A stretch of 64,000 nucleotides of DNA from Microbacterium sp. Leaf151 (GTDB lineage Bacteria; Actinomycetota; Actinomycetes; Actinomycetales; Microbacteriaceae), in the NCBI RefSeq assembly GCF_001424225.1, contig NZ_LMOR01000002.1, forward strand, positions 496,001-560,000, given 5' to 3'. Made by a program: the position numbers and the translations under genes. Of the stretch, positions 35,884 through 44,292 are shown piece by piece. The stretch's first letter is position 1, and each line of letters opens with the position of its first letter. The notes beneath the pieces are model-generated. The model did not search any database. It saw only the letters and a list, made by a program, of their open reading frames with translations, and was not told where the DNA came from.

Positions 35884-37656
35884 TCAGCCGCCCAGCGCGC
35901 GCAGCCAGGTGCGACGAGCCTCGAGGGCCTCTTTCGCCTGTGCGGCGGCGCGCTTGTCGCCGCGGGCTTCGGCCCCGGCGACCTCCGCCTCGAGCTTGTC
36001 GATGGCGTCGGTCAGCTGACGCGTCATGTCGTTCGCACGCGCCTTCTGCTCGGGGTCGTTGCGCTTCCAGTCGGCGTCTTCGCGCGTGCGGACGCTCAGC
36101 TCGATCTTGCGCAGCTCATCGTCGAGCGTGCGCTCCTTGTCTCGCGGGAAGATGCGACCGATATCGTCCCACTGGCGCTGGATCGCGGTCAGCTTCTGAC
36201 GAGCGGTCGCGAGGTTCTTCTCGTCGACGATCGGGGCGGCCTCTTCGAGGAGCGCGCGCTTCTGCTCGATCTTCTCTTTCGACGCCTCGTTCTCGGCGGA
36301 CTCCCGCTCGATGCGCGCCCCGTAGAGGGCGTCGCCGGCGGCCTTGAAGCGCGCCCACAGCGCGTCGTCGACCTTGCGGCCCGCGCGTCCCGACGCCTTC
36401 CACGCGTCGAGCAGGTCGCGGTAGGCGTTGATACCGTCTTCGCCGCGCGGAGCGAGCGCCTCGGCACGCTCGACGAGACGCGTCTTGGCCTCGCGTGCCG
36501 ACTTGTGCGTCTCGTCGAGGGACGAGAAGAACTCGCGGCGGTGGCGATCGACCGTGGCGCGCGCGTCGCGGAAGCGACGCCACAACTGCTGAGCGGTCGA
36601 CTTCGACAGGCGCGGGCCGTTCTGCTGGTGCGCCTGCCACCGGTCGAACAGCGCCGTCATGTCGGCGGTCATCTGCTTCCATTGCACGCTCTGCGGGTCG
36701 CGCGCCGCAAGGGCCTCCGCCTCTTCGACGATCGCGGTGCGCTCGCGCACGGCCTCCTCGCTGGCCTGCTTGGCAGCGACGGCCTCGGTCTCGCTGGCTT
36801 CGGCGAGCTCGGCCGTGAGCGCGTCGACGCGGGCGATGAGGGCGGCGAGGTCGCCCACGGCGGCCGCACCGTCGAGTTTGGCGCGCAGCGTCTTGGCGGT
36901 GGAGCGTAGATCGGATGCCGATGCACCGCCGCGGCGGTGACGGGTCTCGATCAGCGTGACCTCGCCGGCCAGGTCGGAGAATTTGCGCTGGTAGTAGGCG
37001 AGGGCCTCGGCGGGCGTGCCGTCGGGGTACTGACCGACCTCGCGCCAATCGTCTCCCTCACGAACCGACACGGTGCCGTCGTCGTCGACGCGTCCCCACG
37101 GCGGGGTCGTGGTCTTCGAGGCCGTCGCACCGGGGGGCGGTCCGGGCAGACGCGGGCCGGGGCGGGCCGCCGGCTGCGCGGGGGAGGGTGCGGCGGAAGC
37201 CGGTTCGGCATCCTGGGCGGAGTCTTCGTCTGCGACGGCCTCGTCAGCGACGGGCTCCGCGTCAGCGACGGGCTCCGCGTCAGCGACGGGCTCCGCGTCA
37301 GCGACGGGCTCATCAGCGATGGGCTCGGCATCCGCATCCGCGACAGGCTCGTCGGCGACGGTCTCGACATCGGCGAAAGTCACGTCGGCGACGGGCTCGT
37401 CGTCAGCGACGAGCTCGGCCAGGTCGGACGGGGAGGTGGCCTCGTCGTCCGCGACGGGGTCGACCGCGGCGCTCGGGTCGACGTCGGGAACCCCGTCGGG
37501 TTCGCGGTCCGCGCCGTCGACGTCCGGAGCCGTCTGCTCACCGGCGGTGGGGGAGACCTCGTCGGTCTGCACCTCGGTCGTGGAAGAAGCGTCGGCCTCG
37601 GCGTTGCTCGCGGCGTCGCGCGGGTCGGAGGTCTCGGGGGTGGAAGCGGAAGACAC
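35884..37656 (-). CDS. DUF349 protein with acidic repeat-containing N terminus
   Basis: A 590-residue protein. The first 180 residues are disordered, acidic and Pro/Ala-rich, with tandem EPVADA units encoded by an exact 18-bp DNA repeat. From about residue 190 a GRVDDDGTVSVREGDDWREV segment leads into several DUF349 helical repeats with regularly spaced WxxF/W motifs such as LFDRWQAH, LWRRFRDARA, LLDAWKASGRAGRKVD and LWARFKAAGDALY. The family is cytosolic and of unknown biochemical role, lying near rel and rarA in actinobacteria. The GTG at 37656 has GAGG eight bases upstream, whereas GTG 37665 overlaps that site. Confidence 0.82.
   Translation of the reverse strand: MSSASTPETSDPRDAASNAEADASSTTEVQTDEVSPTAGEQTAPDVDGADREPDGVPDVDPSAAVDPVADDEATSPSDLAELVADDEPVADVTFADVETVADEPVADADAEPIADEPVADAEPVADAEPVADAEPVADEAVADEDSAQDAEPASAAPSPAQPAARPGPRLPGPPPGATASKTTTPPWGRVDDDGTVSVREGDDWREVGQYPDGTPAEALAYYQRKFSDLAGEVTLIETRHRRGGASASDLRSTAKTLRAKLDGAAAVGDLAALIARVDALTAELAEASETEAVAAKQASEEAVRERTAIVEEAEALAARDPQSVQWKQMTADMTALFDRWQAHQQNGPRLSKSTAQQLWRRFRDARATVDRHRREFFSSLDETHKSAREAKTRLVERAEALAPRGEDGINAYRDLLDAWKASGRAGRKVDDALWARFKAAGDALYGARIERESAENEASKEKIEQKRALLEEAAPIVDEKNLATARQKLTAIQRQWDDIGRIFPRDKERTLDDELRKIELSVRTREDADWKRNDPEQKARANDMTRQLTDAIDKLEAEVAGAEARGDKRAAAQAKEALEARRTWLRALGG
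37243..37314. repeat. Four 18-bp tandem repeats inside the DUF349 gene
   Basis: GTCAGCGACGGGCTCCGC occurs three times exactly at 37243, 37261 and 37279, then with two changes at 37297. On the coding strand it encodes EPVADA units, so copy-number change stays in frame. Confidence 0.9.
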
Positions 37657-37737
37657 GGATAGCACCTCATCGCGGCAGAGCCGCCTGGGGGAGAAGGACC
37701 CTCCGAGCCTAGTACGAGCCGCCCCGCCGACACAGGA

Positions 37738-38034
37738 TCAGGGTGCGGCGGACTCCGTGGCATCCGGTACCGGAGTCGCCGGCGCCTCGGTCGCGGGGGT
37801 GCTCGGGGTGGAGGTCGACGTCGGCACCGGCTCGGGCGTCCCGGGCCCCGCGACGAAGTAGGCCGTCTGCGCGCCGATCGCCCCCAGGATGACGACGAGG
37901 CCCACGACGAGCGCGATCACGTTGTCGCGCGTGCGCCGGCGTCCCTGTCGTTCGTGCAGCTCGAGTCGCGCCTGGTAGGCGCGGGCACGTTCCCGCTGCT
38001 CCCGCGTCTGCCGGTCATTTCCGCGCGTCGCCAC
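37738..38034 (-). CDS. Single-pass membrane protein resembling the anchor of a PPIase, without the enzyme domain
   Basis: A 98-residue protein. A charged start (RQTREQRERARAYQARLEL) leads to a membrane helix at about residues 40-63 (VIALVVGLVVILGAIGAQTA), then a short Pro/Thr/Ser-rich external tail. Membrane-anchored cyclophilin-type peptidyl-prolyl isomerases at this position next to DUF349 in related actinobacteria begin with the same charged-helix-linker layout. Here the protein stops after the linker, so no isomerase domain is present. A GTG at 38034 follows AGAGGAGG by six bases, so it is likely translated. Confidence 0.65.
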   Translation of the reverse strand: MATRGNDRQTREQRERARAYQARLELHERQGRRRTRDNVIALVVGLVVILGAIGAQTAYFVAGPGTPEPVPTSTSTPSTPATEAPATPVPDATESAAP

Positions 38035-38162
38035 ATCGGCCTCCTCTGCCCGTCCGGACTCGTCGATCCTACAAACACCGCGCCCGCAGCCCCCGCGGCT
38101 CCCGGCCGCACTGTGCCGGCGAAGACGGGTCCGATGTCGGGGGCCCCGGTTAGCCTGGACCG

Positions 38163-39587
38163 GTGACCCCTTCTTCGGCGCTCTTCCAGGGCCAGACGCC
38201 GCTGGCCGTGCGCATGCGGCCCGTGAGCCTCGACGAGGTCGCCGGGCAGGGGCATCTGCTGCGTCCCGGTTCGCCGCTGGTCACTCTCGCCACGACCGAC
38301 TCGTCGGCATCCGTCTCCGCCGTCTCCGTCATCCTGTGGGGCCCGCCCGGTACGGGTAAGACCACGCTCGCCCAGGCGATCGCCCGGTCGTCGGGGCGGC
38401 GATTCGTGGAGCTGTCGGCGATCACGGCGGGCGTGAAAGACGTCCGCGAGGTCATGCAAGAGGCCCTGACGCAGCGCGACCTCTACGGGCAGTCGACCAT
38501 CTTGTTCCTCGACGAGATCCACCGCTTCACCAAGGCCCAGCAAGACGCGCTGTTGCCGGGCGTCGAGAACGGGTGGGTCGTGCTCATCGCCGCGACGACC
38601 GAGAACCCCTCGTTCTCGGTCATCTCGCCGCTGCTGTCGCGCTCCCTGCTGCTGACCCTGCGGCCGCTCGGTGACGACGACCTCGGAGCTCTCGTCGACC
38701 GCGCCGTGCGCGACCCGCGGGGCCTGGCGGGCCGGGTCGAGCTCGACGACGACGCCCGGGCCGCCCTGGTCCGCCTCGCATCCGGAGACGCCCGGCGCGC
38801 GCTGACCGCCCTCGAGGCAGCGGCGGCCGTCGCGGGCGACCTCGACGCGGCGGCACCGGCACCCGCCGATGAGAGCGACGACGAAGGCGAGGCCGACGAC
38901 GTCGATAACGAGAACGGTGAGGCGGAGGCCGGGGACGCCACCGCGCCCACGACGGTCATCACGGCCGACCACATCGCCCAGGCCGTCGACCGAGCCCTGC
39001 TGCGCTACGACCGGCAGGGCGACGAGCATTACGACGTCATCAGCGCCTTCATCAAGTCGGTGCGCGGATCCGACCCGGATGCCGCGATCCACTACCTCGC
39101 GCGCATGATCGAGGCCGGGGAGGACCCGCGGTTCATCGCGCGGCGCCTGGTGATCTCCGCCGCCGAAGACATCGGCATGGCCGACCCCCAGGCGCTGCAG
39201 ATCGCCGTCGCCGCCGCCGACGCCGTCGCCTTCATCGGCATGCCCGAGGGGCGCATCCCCCTCGCCGAGGCGACCGTCTACCTCGCCACGACCGCGAAGT
39301 CGAACGCCGCCTACAACGCCATCAACGCCGCGATCGCCGACGTCCGAGCGGGGGGTTTCGGCCGCGTACCGATGCACCTGCGCGACGCGCATTACCCCGG
39401 GGCGAAGCGCCTCGGCCACGGCAAGGGATACAAGTACGCCCACGACAGCGAGATCGGCATCGTCGCGCAGCAGTACCTCCCCGACGAGCTGCGCGGACGC
39501 CGCTATTACGAGCCCACGAACCACGGCGCCGAGCGCGACGTGTCGGCGCGGCTCGAGAAGATCCGCCGCATCCTCGACGGCACCTGA
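38163..39587 (+). CDS. rarA: Replication-associated recombination ATPase RarA/MgsA
   Basis: A 474-residue AAA+ clamp-loader-like ATPase acting at stalled forks. Walker A is [15 protein letters not shown], Walker [21 protein letters not shown], and the sensor stretch is [20 protein letters not shown]. The C-terminal tetramerisation domain has [19 protein letters not shown] and [15 protein letters not shown]. An acidic, low-complexity insertion of about 25 residues ([17 protein letters not shown]) interrupts the lid region, which is unusual. The GTG lies six bases after TAGCCT (38151-38156), so the message is probably leaderless. It diverges from the 98-residue membrane protein. Confidence 0.93.
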   Translation: MTPSSALFQGQTPLAVRMRPVSLDEVAGQGHLLRPGSPLVTLATTDSSASVSAVSVILWGPPGTGKTTLAQAIARSSGRRFVELSAITAGVKDVREVMQEALTQRDLYGQSTILFLDEIHRFTKAQQDALLPGVENGWVVLIAATTENPSFSVISPLLSRSLLLTLRPLGDDDLGALVDRAVRDPRGLAGRVELDDDARAALVRLASGDARRALTALEAAAAVAGDLDAAAPAPADESDDEGEADDVDNENGEAEAGDATAPTTVITADHIAQAVDRALLRYDRQGDEHYDVISAFIKSVRGSDPDAAIHYLARMIEAGEDPRFIARRLVISAAEDIGMADPQALQIAVAAADAVAFIGMPEGRIPLAEATVYLATTAKSNAAYNAINAAIADVRAGGFGRVPMHLRDAHYPGAKRLGHGKGYKYAHDSEIGIVAQQYLPDELRGRRYYEPTNHGAERDVSARLEKIRRILDGT

Positions 39588-39774
39588 GCGACGCACACGG
39601 GCCGTCCGGGCGGCTCTGATAGCATGAACCGGCTCGAAACAGGGTTTTCGGGCATCCCCTCCTTTCTGTGATCACCCTCCGGTGCGCCCCGGCGTGCGCT
39701 TCGGATCGGGCGGAAGGGGGCGATACGCCCGTGAGCCGTGAAAGGCGCGGCCACGTCATCGGAAGGAGTACTTC
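39588..39774 (+). promoter_or_regulatory. rpsD promoter and long leader
   Basis: The 187 bases before rpsD hold a likely -10 box, TAGCAT at 39620-39625, giving a leader of about 140 nt, and GGAAGGAG six bases before the start. The leader is long for a ribosomal protein gene and could hold an S4-responsive fold, but I cannot match it to a known element. Confidence 0.45.
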
Positions 39775-40404
39775 GTGACCACGAAGTCTCAGGACCGCCG
39801 CAAGGTGCGTCTGTCGCGAGCCCTCGGCATCGCGCTCACCCCCAAGGCCGCCCGCTACCTCGAGAAGCGTCCCTACGCTCCGGGCGAGCACGGCCGCACC
39901 AAGCGCAAGGCCGACAGCGACTACGCCGTCCGTCTCCGCGAGAAGCAGCGTCTGCGCGAGCAGTACGGCATCCGCGAGAAGCAGCTGCGCATCGCGTTCA
40001 ACGAGGCGCGTCGGACCGACGGCCTGACCGGTGAGAACCTGGTCGAGCTGCTCGAGATGCGCCTGGACGCCCTCGTCGTGCGCGCGGGCTTCGCCCGCAC
40101 CACCGCGCAGGCTCGCCAGCTCGTCGTGCACCGCCACATCCTGGTCGACGGCCAGCTCGTGGACCGCCCGTCGTTCCGCGTCAAGCCGAACCAGCTGATC
40201 CACGTCAAGACCAAGAGCGAGGGCCTCGAGCCCTTCCAGGTCGCCGCCGCCGGTGGACACGCCGAAGTGCTGCCCCCCGTTCCGGGCTACATCGAGGTCG
40301 ACCTCTCGACGCTGCAGGCCCGCCTGCTCCGTCGTCCCAAGCGCGCCGAGGTTCCCGTCACGTGTGACGTGCAGCTCGTCGTCGAGTACTACGCCGCCCG
40401 CTGA
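39775..40404 (+). CDS. rpsD: 30S ribosomal protein S4
   Basis: A 209-residue S4, a primary 16S rRNA binder. It shows KVRLSRALGIALTPKAARYL, RPYAPGEHG, the S4 RNA-binding domain LEMRLDALVVRAGFARTTAQ and HRHILVDGQLVDRPSFRVKP. The N-terminal zinc-binding cysteines of some S4 proteins are absent, so this is the C-minus form. The GTG start follows GGAAGGAG. A terminator closes the unit after 15 bases. Confidence 0.97.
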   Translation: MTTKSQDRRKVRLSRALGIALTPKAARYLEKRPYAPGEHGRTKRKADSDYAVRLREKQRLREQYGIREKQLRIAFNEARRTDGLTGENLVELLEMRLDALVVRAGFARTTAQARQLVVHRHILVDGQLVDRPSFRVKPNQLIHVKTKSEGLEPFQVAAAGGHAEVLPPVPGYIEVDLSTLQARLLRRPKRAEVPVTCDVQLVVEYYAAR

Positions 40405-40418
40405 TCCAGCGAGCAGAG

Positions 40419-40446
40419 AAGGGCGTCGGGGTTCCCCGGCGCCCTT
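40419..40446 (+). terminator. Terminator after rpsD
   Basis: AAGGGCGTCGGGG and CCCCGGCGCCCTT pair over 13 bp with one wobble, followed by CGTCGTTCC. Confidence 0.8.
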
Positions 40447-40541
40447 CGTCGTTCCCGCGCGCGCTGCGTCCTGTGCCGGTCCGGGGCCTGCCTGCGGCGC
40501 CCGGGTCCGGGGCTGCGTCGCGTGGCCGGACCCGTGTCGGC

Positions 40542-40625
40542 GGACACAACGCAGGAGTACTACCCGAGGCGGCCCGCGATCGCCGGCCCGGAGGCCGGAT
40601 CGGGCGAATCTCCTGCGTCATGTCC
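40542..40625. repeat. 84-nt imperfect palindrome between rpsD and the alaS operon
   Basis: The outer arms GGACACAACGCAGGAG (40542-40557) and CTCCTGCGTCATGTCC (40610-40625) pair with two mismatches. Inside, CGATCGCCGGCC and GGCCGGATCG pair with one bulge around a CGGA loop. The rest of 40447-40742 holds no gene that I can support. A -10-like TACGAT lies at 40732-40737. Confidence 0.65.
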
Positions 40626-40778
40626 CCCGCGGAGCCGGCACGCTGCCGCGGCGACCGATTCGAACAGTCACGGCGGCCCGGGGAGACGGCATCCATCGAT
40701 CTCTCTTGCGCGGTGCACAGGGGCCGTCGCCTACGATGAAGGATGCCGCGAACGCGGCGTCTCATCGAGGAAGAAGTG

Positions 40779-41087
40779 GTGATCGTGAAAAGCCTCGTCT
40801 GGTTCGCGTTGGGCATCGCCGGCGGATTCGTCGCCGCCCACCTCGTCAACAAAGACCCCCGCGGTCAAGAGCTGCTCGCGCAGCTCGACTCCCGCATCGG
40901 CGAGTTCACCGACCACATGAGCGACGCGTACCACGATCAGGAGACCCGCCTGTCGGACATCCTCGACGATGCCAAGGGCGTCGCCGCCTCTGCTGCGGGT
41001 CACGTCGCGGAAGCCGTGGACCACGCCACCGACGCTGTCGGTAGTGCCGCCGCGGCTGCCAAGAAGACCGTTTCGCCCTCCGACTGA
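40779..41087 (+). CDS. Small membrane-anchored protein with amphipathic tail
   Basis: A 102-residue protein. A membrane segment (SLVWFALGIAGGFVAAHLV) at the start is followed by a soluble helix rich in Asp and Gln and an Ala-rich C-terminal amphipathic segment resembling apolipoprotein/LEA-type repeats. It sits where other actinobacteria have DUF948 and a second small membrane protein between rpsD and alaS, and it may be their counterpart. I start at GTG 40779, eight bases after GAGG. Another possibility is ATG 40743, five bases after TACGAT, which would be a leaderless start adding 12 charged residues. Confidence 0.62.
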   Translation: MIVKSLVWFALGIAGGFVAAHLVNKDPRGQELLAQLDSRIGEFTDHMSDAYHDQETRLSDILDDAKGVAASAAGHVAEAVDHATDAVGSAAAAAKKTVSPSD

Positions 41088-41151
41088 CCTCTCCGCGCCC
41101 TCCGTCCCGCCGCCGCTGGACGAAGCGCGCACGCGCACGGAAAGACCCGCC

Positions 41152-43821
41152 ATGAAAACCGCCGAGATCGCCCAGCGCTTCCTCGACTTCTTCGAGAAGA
41201 AGAATCACACGATCGTCCCCTCGGCCTCGCTCGTCACCGACGACCCGGCCCTGCTCTTCACCGTCGCGGGCATGGTGCCGTTCATCCCGTATCTCAGCGG
41301 CGTCGTGCCGCCGCCCTACCCGCGCGCCGCGGATGTGCAGAAGTGCATCCGCACCAACGACATCGAGGAGGTCGGCAAGACCCCCCGCCACGGCACCTTC
41401 TTCCAGATGCTGGGCAATTGGTCGTTCGGCGACTACTTCAAAGAAGACGCCATCCGTTTCGCGTGGGAGCTGCTCACCGCCCCCGAGTCTGAGGGCGGCC
41501 TCGCCTTCGACCCGAAGGACCTGTGGGTCACCGTCTACAAAGAGGACGACGAGGCGCGCGATCTCTGGCGCTCGCTCACCCCGCTGCCCGAGGAGCGTAT
41601 CCAGCGCCTCGGCAAGGACACGAACTACTGGTCCACCGGTCTTCCCGGTCCCGCGGGCCCCTGCTCGGAGATCTTCTTCGACCGAGGACCCGACTACGGC
41701 ATCGACGGTGGTCCCGCCACCGACGACGACCGTTACGTCGAGATCTGGAACCTCGTGTTCATGCAGTACGAGATCACGAACGTGCGCTCGAAGTACGACT
41801 TCGACATCGTCGGTGAGCTGCCCGCGAAGAACATCGACACCGGCATGGGCCTCGAGCGCATCGCGTTCATCAAGCAGGGCGTCGACAACATGTACGAGAC
41901 CGACCAGGTGCGCCCGGTGCTCGATCTCGCAGCGAAGCTCACCGGCAAGGCGTACGGCCACGAGTCGCACGAAGACGACGTGCGCCTGCGCATCGTCGCC
42001 GACCACGTGCGTTCCTCGCTCATGCTGCTCGCCGATGGTGTGACCCCCTCGAACGAGGGTCGCGGCTACATCCTGCGTCGCATCATGCGCCGCGCGATCC
42101 GCTCGATGCGCCTGCTGGGCGTCGAGGGCGCCACATTCCCCGAGCTCTTCGCCGCGTCGCGCGACGCGATGAAGGAGTCGTACCCCGAGGTCGAGGCCGA
42201 TTACGCCCGCCTCTCCGCTTACGCCATCGCCGAGGAGCAGACCTTCCTGCGCACTCTCGCGGCGGGATCCGCCATTCTCGACCAGTCGGTCGCGGAGGCG
42301 AAGATCGGCGGCGGCACGACCCTGTCGGGGTCCGAGGCGTTCCTCCTCCACGACACCTACGGGTTCCCCATCGACCTGACCCTCGAGATCGCGGAAGAGG
42401 CCGGCCTGACCGTCGACCGCGGTTCCTTCGACCAGCTCATGCTCGAGCAGCGCACCCGCGCCAAGGCCGACGCACGCGCCCGCAAGGGCGCCATCGCCGA
42501 TCAGAGCGCGTACCGCGAGTTCCGTGCCCTCGGCGAAACGGTGTTCACCGGCTACACCGAGCTGCAGACGGAGTCGAAGGTCCTCGGCATCCTGATCGCG
42601 GGTCACGGTACCGATCGCGCCTCCGAGGGCCAGATCGCCGAGATCATCACCGCCGAGACCGCCCTTTACGCAGAGTCGGGCGGTCAGGTCGCCGACAAGG
42701 GCATCATCGTCGGTCCCGGCTACGAGCTCGAAGTGCTCGACGTGCAGCGTCCGGTGCCGGGGCTCATCAGCCACACCGTGGAGGTCACCACCGGTGAGGT
42801 GTCGGTCGGCGCTCCGGCGACGACCGTCGTCGACGCGCTGAACCGCCACTCGGCGCAGCAGGCGCACACCGCGACGCACCTCGTGCACGCGGCGATCCGC
42901 GACACCCTGGGCAAGTCCGCCACGCAGACCGGTTCGCTGAACCGCGCCGGCTACATGCGGTTCGACTTCAGCTGGGGCTCTGCCCTGTCAGCCGAGACCC
43001 GCACCGAGATCGAGGACATCGCGAACAACGCCGTGCGCGACAACCTCGAGGTGACCACGCGCGTGATGTCGCTCGACGAGGCCAAGGCCGCCGGCGCCAT
43101 GGCGCTGTTCGGCGAGAAGTACGGCGACACGGTGCGCATGGTCGACGTCGGCGGACCCTGGTCGCGCGAATTGTGCGGTGGTACCCACGTCGCCCGGAGC
43201 TCCGAGATCGGGCTGGTCAATCTCGTCGGCGAGCAGTCGGTCGGTGCCTCCAATCGGCGCGTGGAGGCCCTGGTCGGCCTCGACGCCTTCCGCGACCTCG
43301 CCGCCGAGCGCGCGATCGTGTCGCAGCTGTCGACGTCGCTCAAGACACCCCGTGAGCAACTGACCACGCGCATCACGGAGCTGGCGGCGAGCCTCAAGGC
43401 CGCGGAGAAGAAGATCGCCGCCTTCGAGGCGCAGGCCCTCACCGGACGTCTGCCGCAGCTGGTCGAGTCGGCCGTCGCCGTCGGCACGGTCCGCGTCGTC
43501 ACCCAGAGCCTGGGGGAGGGCGCGTCGGCCGACGACGTTCGCTCGCTCGCGTTGCAGGTGCGCGACCGCCTGGGCTCCGACCCCGCGGTCGTCGCTCTGG
43601 CGAGCGTCACGAGCGGCCGCGCCACGGTCGTCGTCGTCACCAACGACGCCGCTCGCGAACGCGGACTCGCCGCCGGCGCTCTGGCGAAGGGTGCCGCCGG
43701 CGTCCTCGGCGGAGGCGGCGGCGGTCGTCCCGACGTCGCCCAGGGTGGCGGAACGGATGCCACGGCTCTGCCGCAGGCACTCGAGGGCATCGTCGCGGAC
43801 GTGCGGGCGACCACCGCGTGA
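41152..43821 (+). CDS. alaS: Alanyl-tRNA synthetase
   Basis: An 889-residue class II synthetase. The catalytic domain begins MKTAEIAQRFLDFFEKKNHT and has KCIRTNDIEEVGKTPRHGTF and NIDTGMGLERIAF. The editing domain has HTATHLVHAAIRD, and CGGTHVARSSEIG completes the zinc site. The C-terminal oligomerisation and DHHA1-type domain is intact. ATG 41152 is preceded by GGAAAG. The stop overlaps ruvX in GTGA. Confidence 0.97.
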   Translation: MKTAEIAQRFLDFFEKKNHTIVPSASLVTDDPALLFTVAGMVPFIPYLSGVVPPPYPRAADVQKCIRTNDIEEVGKTPRHGTFFQMLGNWSFGDYFKEDAIRFAWELLTAPESEGGLAFDPKDLWVTVYKEDDEARDLWRSLTPLPEERIQRLGKDTNYWSTGLPGPAGPCSEIFFDRGPDYGIDGGPATDDDRYVEIWNLVFMQYEITNVRSKYDFDIVGELPAKNIDTGMGLERIAFIKQGVDNMYETDQVRPVLDLAAKLTGKAYGHESHEDDVRLRIVADHVRSSLMLLADGVTPSNEGRGYILRRIMRRAIRSMRLLGVEGATFPELFAASRDAMKESYPEVEADYARLSAYAIAEEQTFLRTLAAGSAILDQSVAEAKIGGGTTLSGSEAFLLHDTYGFPIDLTLEIAEEAGLTVDRGSFDQLMLEQRTRAKADARARKGAIADQSAYREFRALGETVFTGYTELQTESKVLGILIAGHGTDRASEGQIAEIITAETALYAESGGQVADKGIIVGPGYELEVLDVQRPVPGLISHTVEVTTGEVSVGAPATTVVDALNRHSAQQAHTATHLVHAAIRDTLGKSATQTGSLNRAGYMRFDFSWGSALSAETRTEIEDIANNAVRDNLEVTTRVMSLDEAKAAGAMALFGEKYGDTVRMVDVGGPWSRELCGGTHVARSSEIGLVNLVGEQSVGASNRRVEALVGLDAFRDLAAERAIVSQLSTSLKTPREQLTTRITELAASLKAAEKKIAAFEAQALTGRLPQLVESAVAVGTVRVVTQSLGEGASADDVRSLALQVRDRLGSDPAVVALASVTSGRATVVVVTNDAARERGLAAGALAKGAAGVLGGGGGGRPDVAQGGGTDATALPQALEGIVADVRATTA

Positions 43822-44291
43822 CCGCGTTCCGGCGCGGCATCCGGTTGGGGATCGATGTCGGGCGCGCCCGCGTGGGTGTGGCCCGGTCGGACCCCGACGG
43901 GGTACTCGCCGTTCCGGTCGAGACGGTGCCGCGCAAGGGCGAGCCGGTGCGCCGCATCGCGGCCCTGGCCGCGGAGTACGAGGCGTTCGAGGTGCTGGTC
44001 GGTCTACCGCTGAACCTCCGAGGTGAGGACACGCCGTCGACGACCGACGCACGGGGCTTCGCGGAGGCGCTCGCGGCGGCTCTGCCTATGCCCGTGCGGC
44101 TGGTCGACGAGCGTCTCAGCACGGTGTCGGCGCACAGCGTTCTGCGAGAGGCAGGACGTTCCCAGCGTGACTCTCGTAGCATTGTGGACCAAGTCGCCGC
44201 TGTGGTGCTGCTGCAGCAGGCGCTCGACGTGGAGCGAAGGTCCGGTGAGCCGGCCGGACCCGCCGTATCACCGGGACAGGAGCCCGCCTGA
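43818..44291 (+). CDS. ruvX: Holliday junction resolvase-like / pre-16S rRNA nuclease RuvX (YqgF)
   Basis: A 157-residue RNase H-fold protein of the YqgF family, needed for maturation of the 16S rRNA 5' end in E. coli. The acidic residues are in LGIDVGRARVGVARSD, VLVGLPLNLRGED and the C-terminal SIVDQVAAVVLLQQAL, with LVDERLSTVSA between. The start overlaps the alaS stop by 4 bp. It is followed by mltG after one base, the standard alaS-ruvX-mltG order. Confidence 0.94.
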   Translation: MTAFRRGIRLGIDVGRARVGVARSDPDGVLAVPVETVPRKGEPVRRIAALAAEYEAFEVLVGLPLNLRGEDTPSTTDARGFAEALAAALPMPVRLVDERLSTVSAHSVLREAGRSQRDSRSIVDQVAAVVLLQQALDVERRSGEPAGPAVSPGQEPA

Positions 44292-44292
44292 C

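Noticed and set aside
37243..37314. CRISPR array
   Set aside because: Repeats are contiguous 18-mers in frame within a coding gene, with no spacers and no cas genes.
43173..44020. Overlapping antisense frames at the alaS-ruvX junction
   Set aside because: Both alaS and ruvX are complete with conserved motifs. The antisense frames are shadows.
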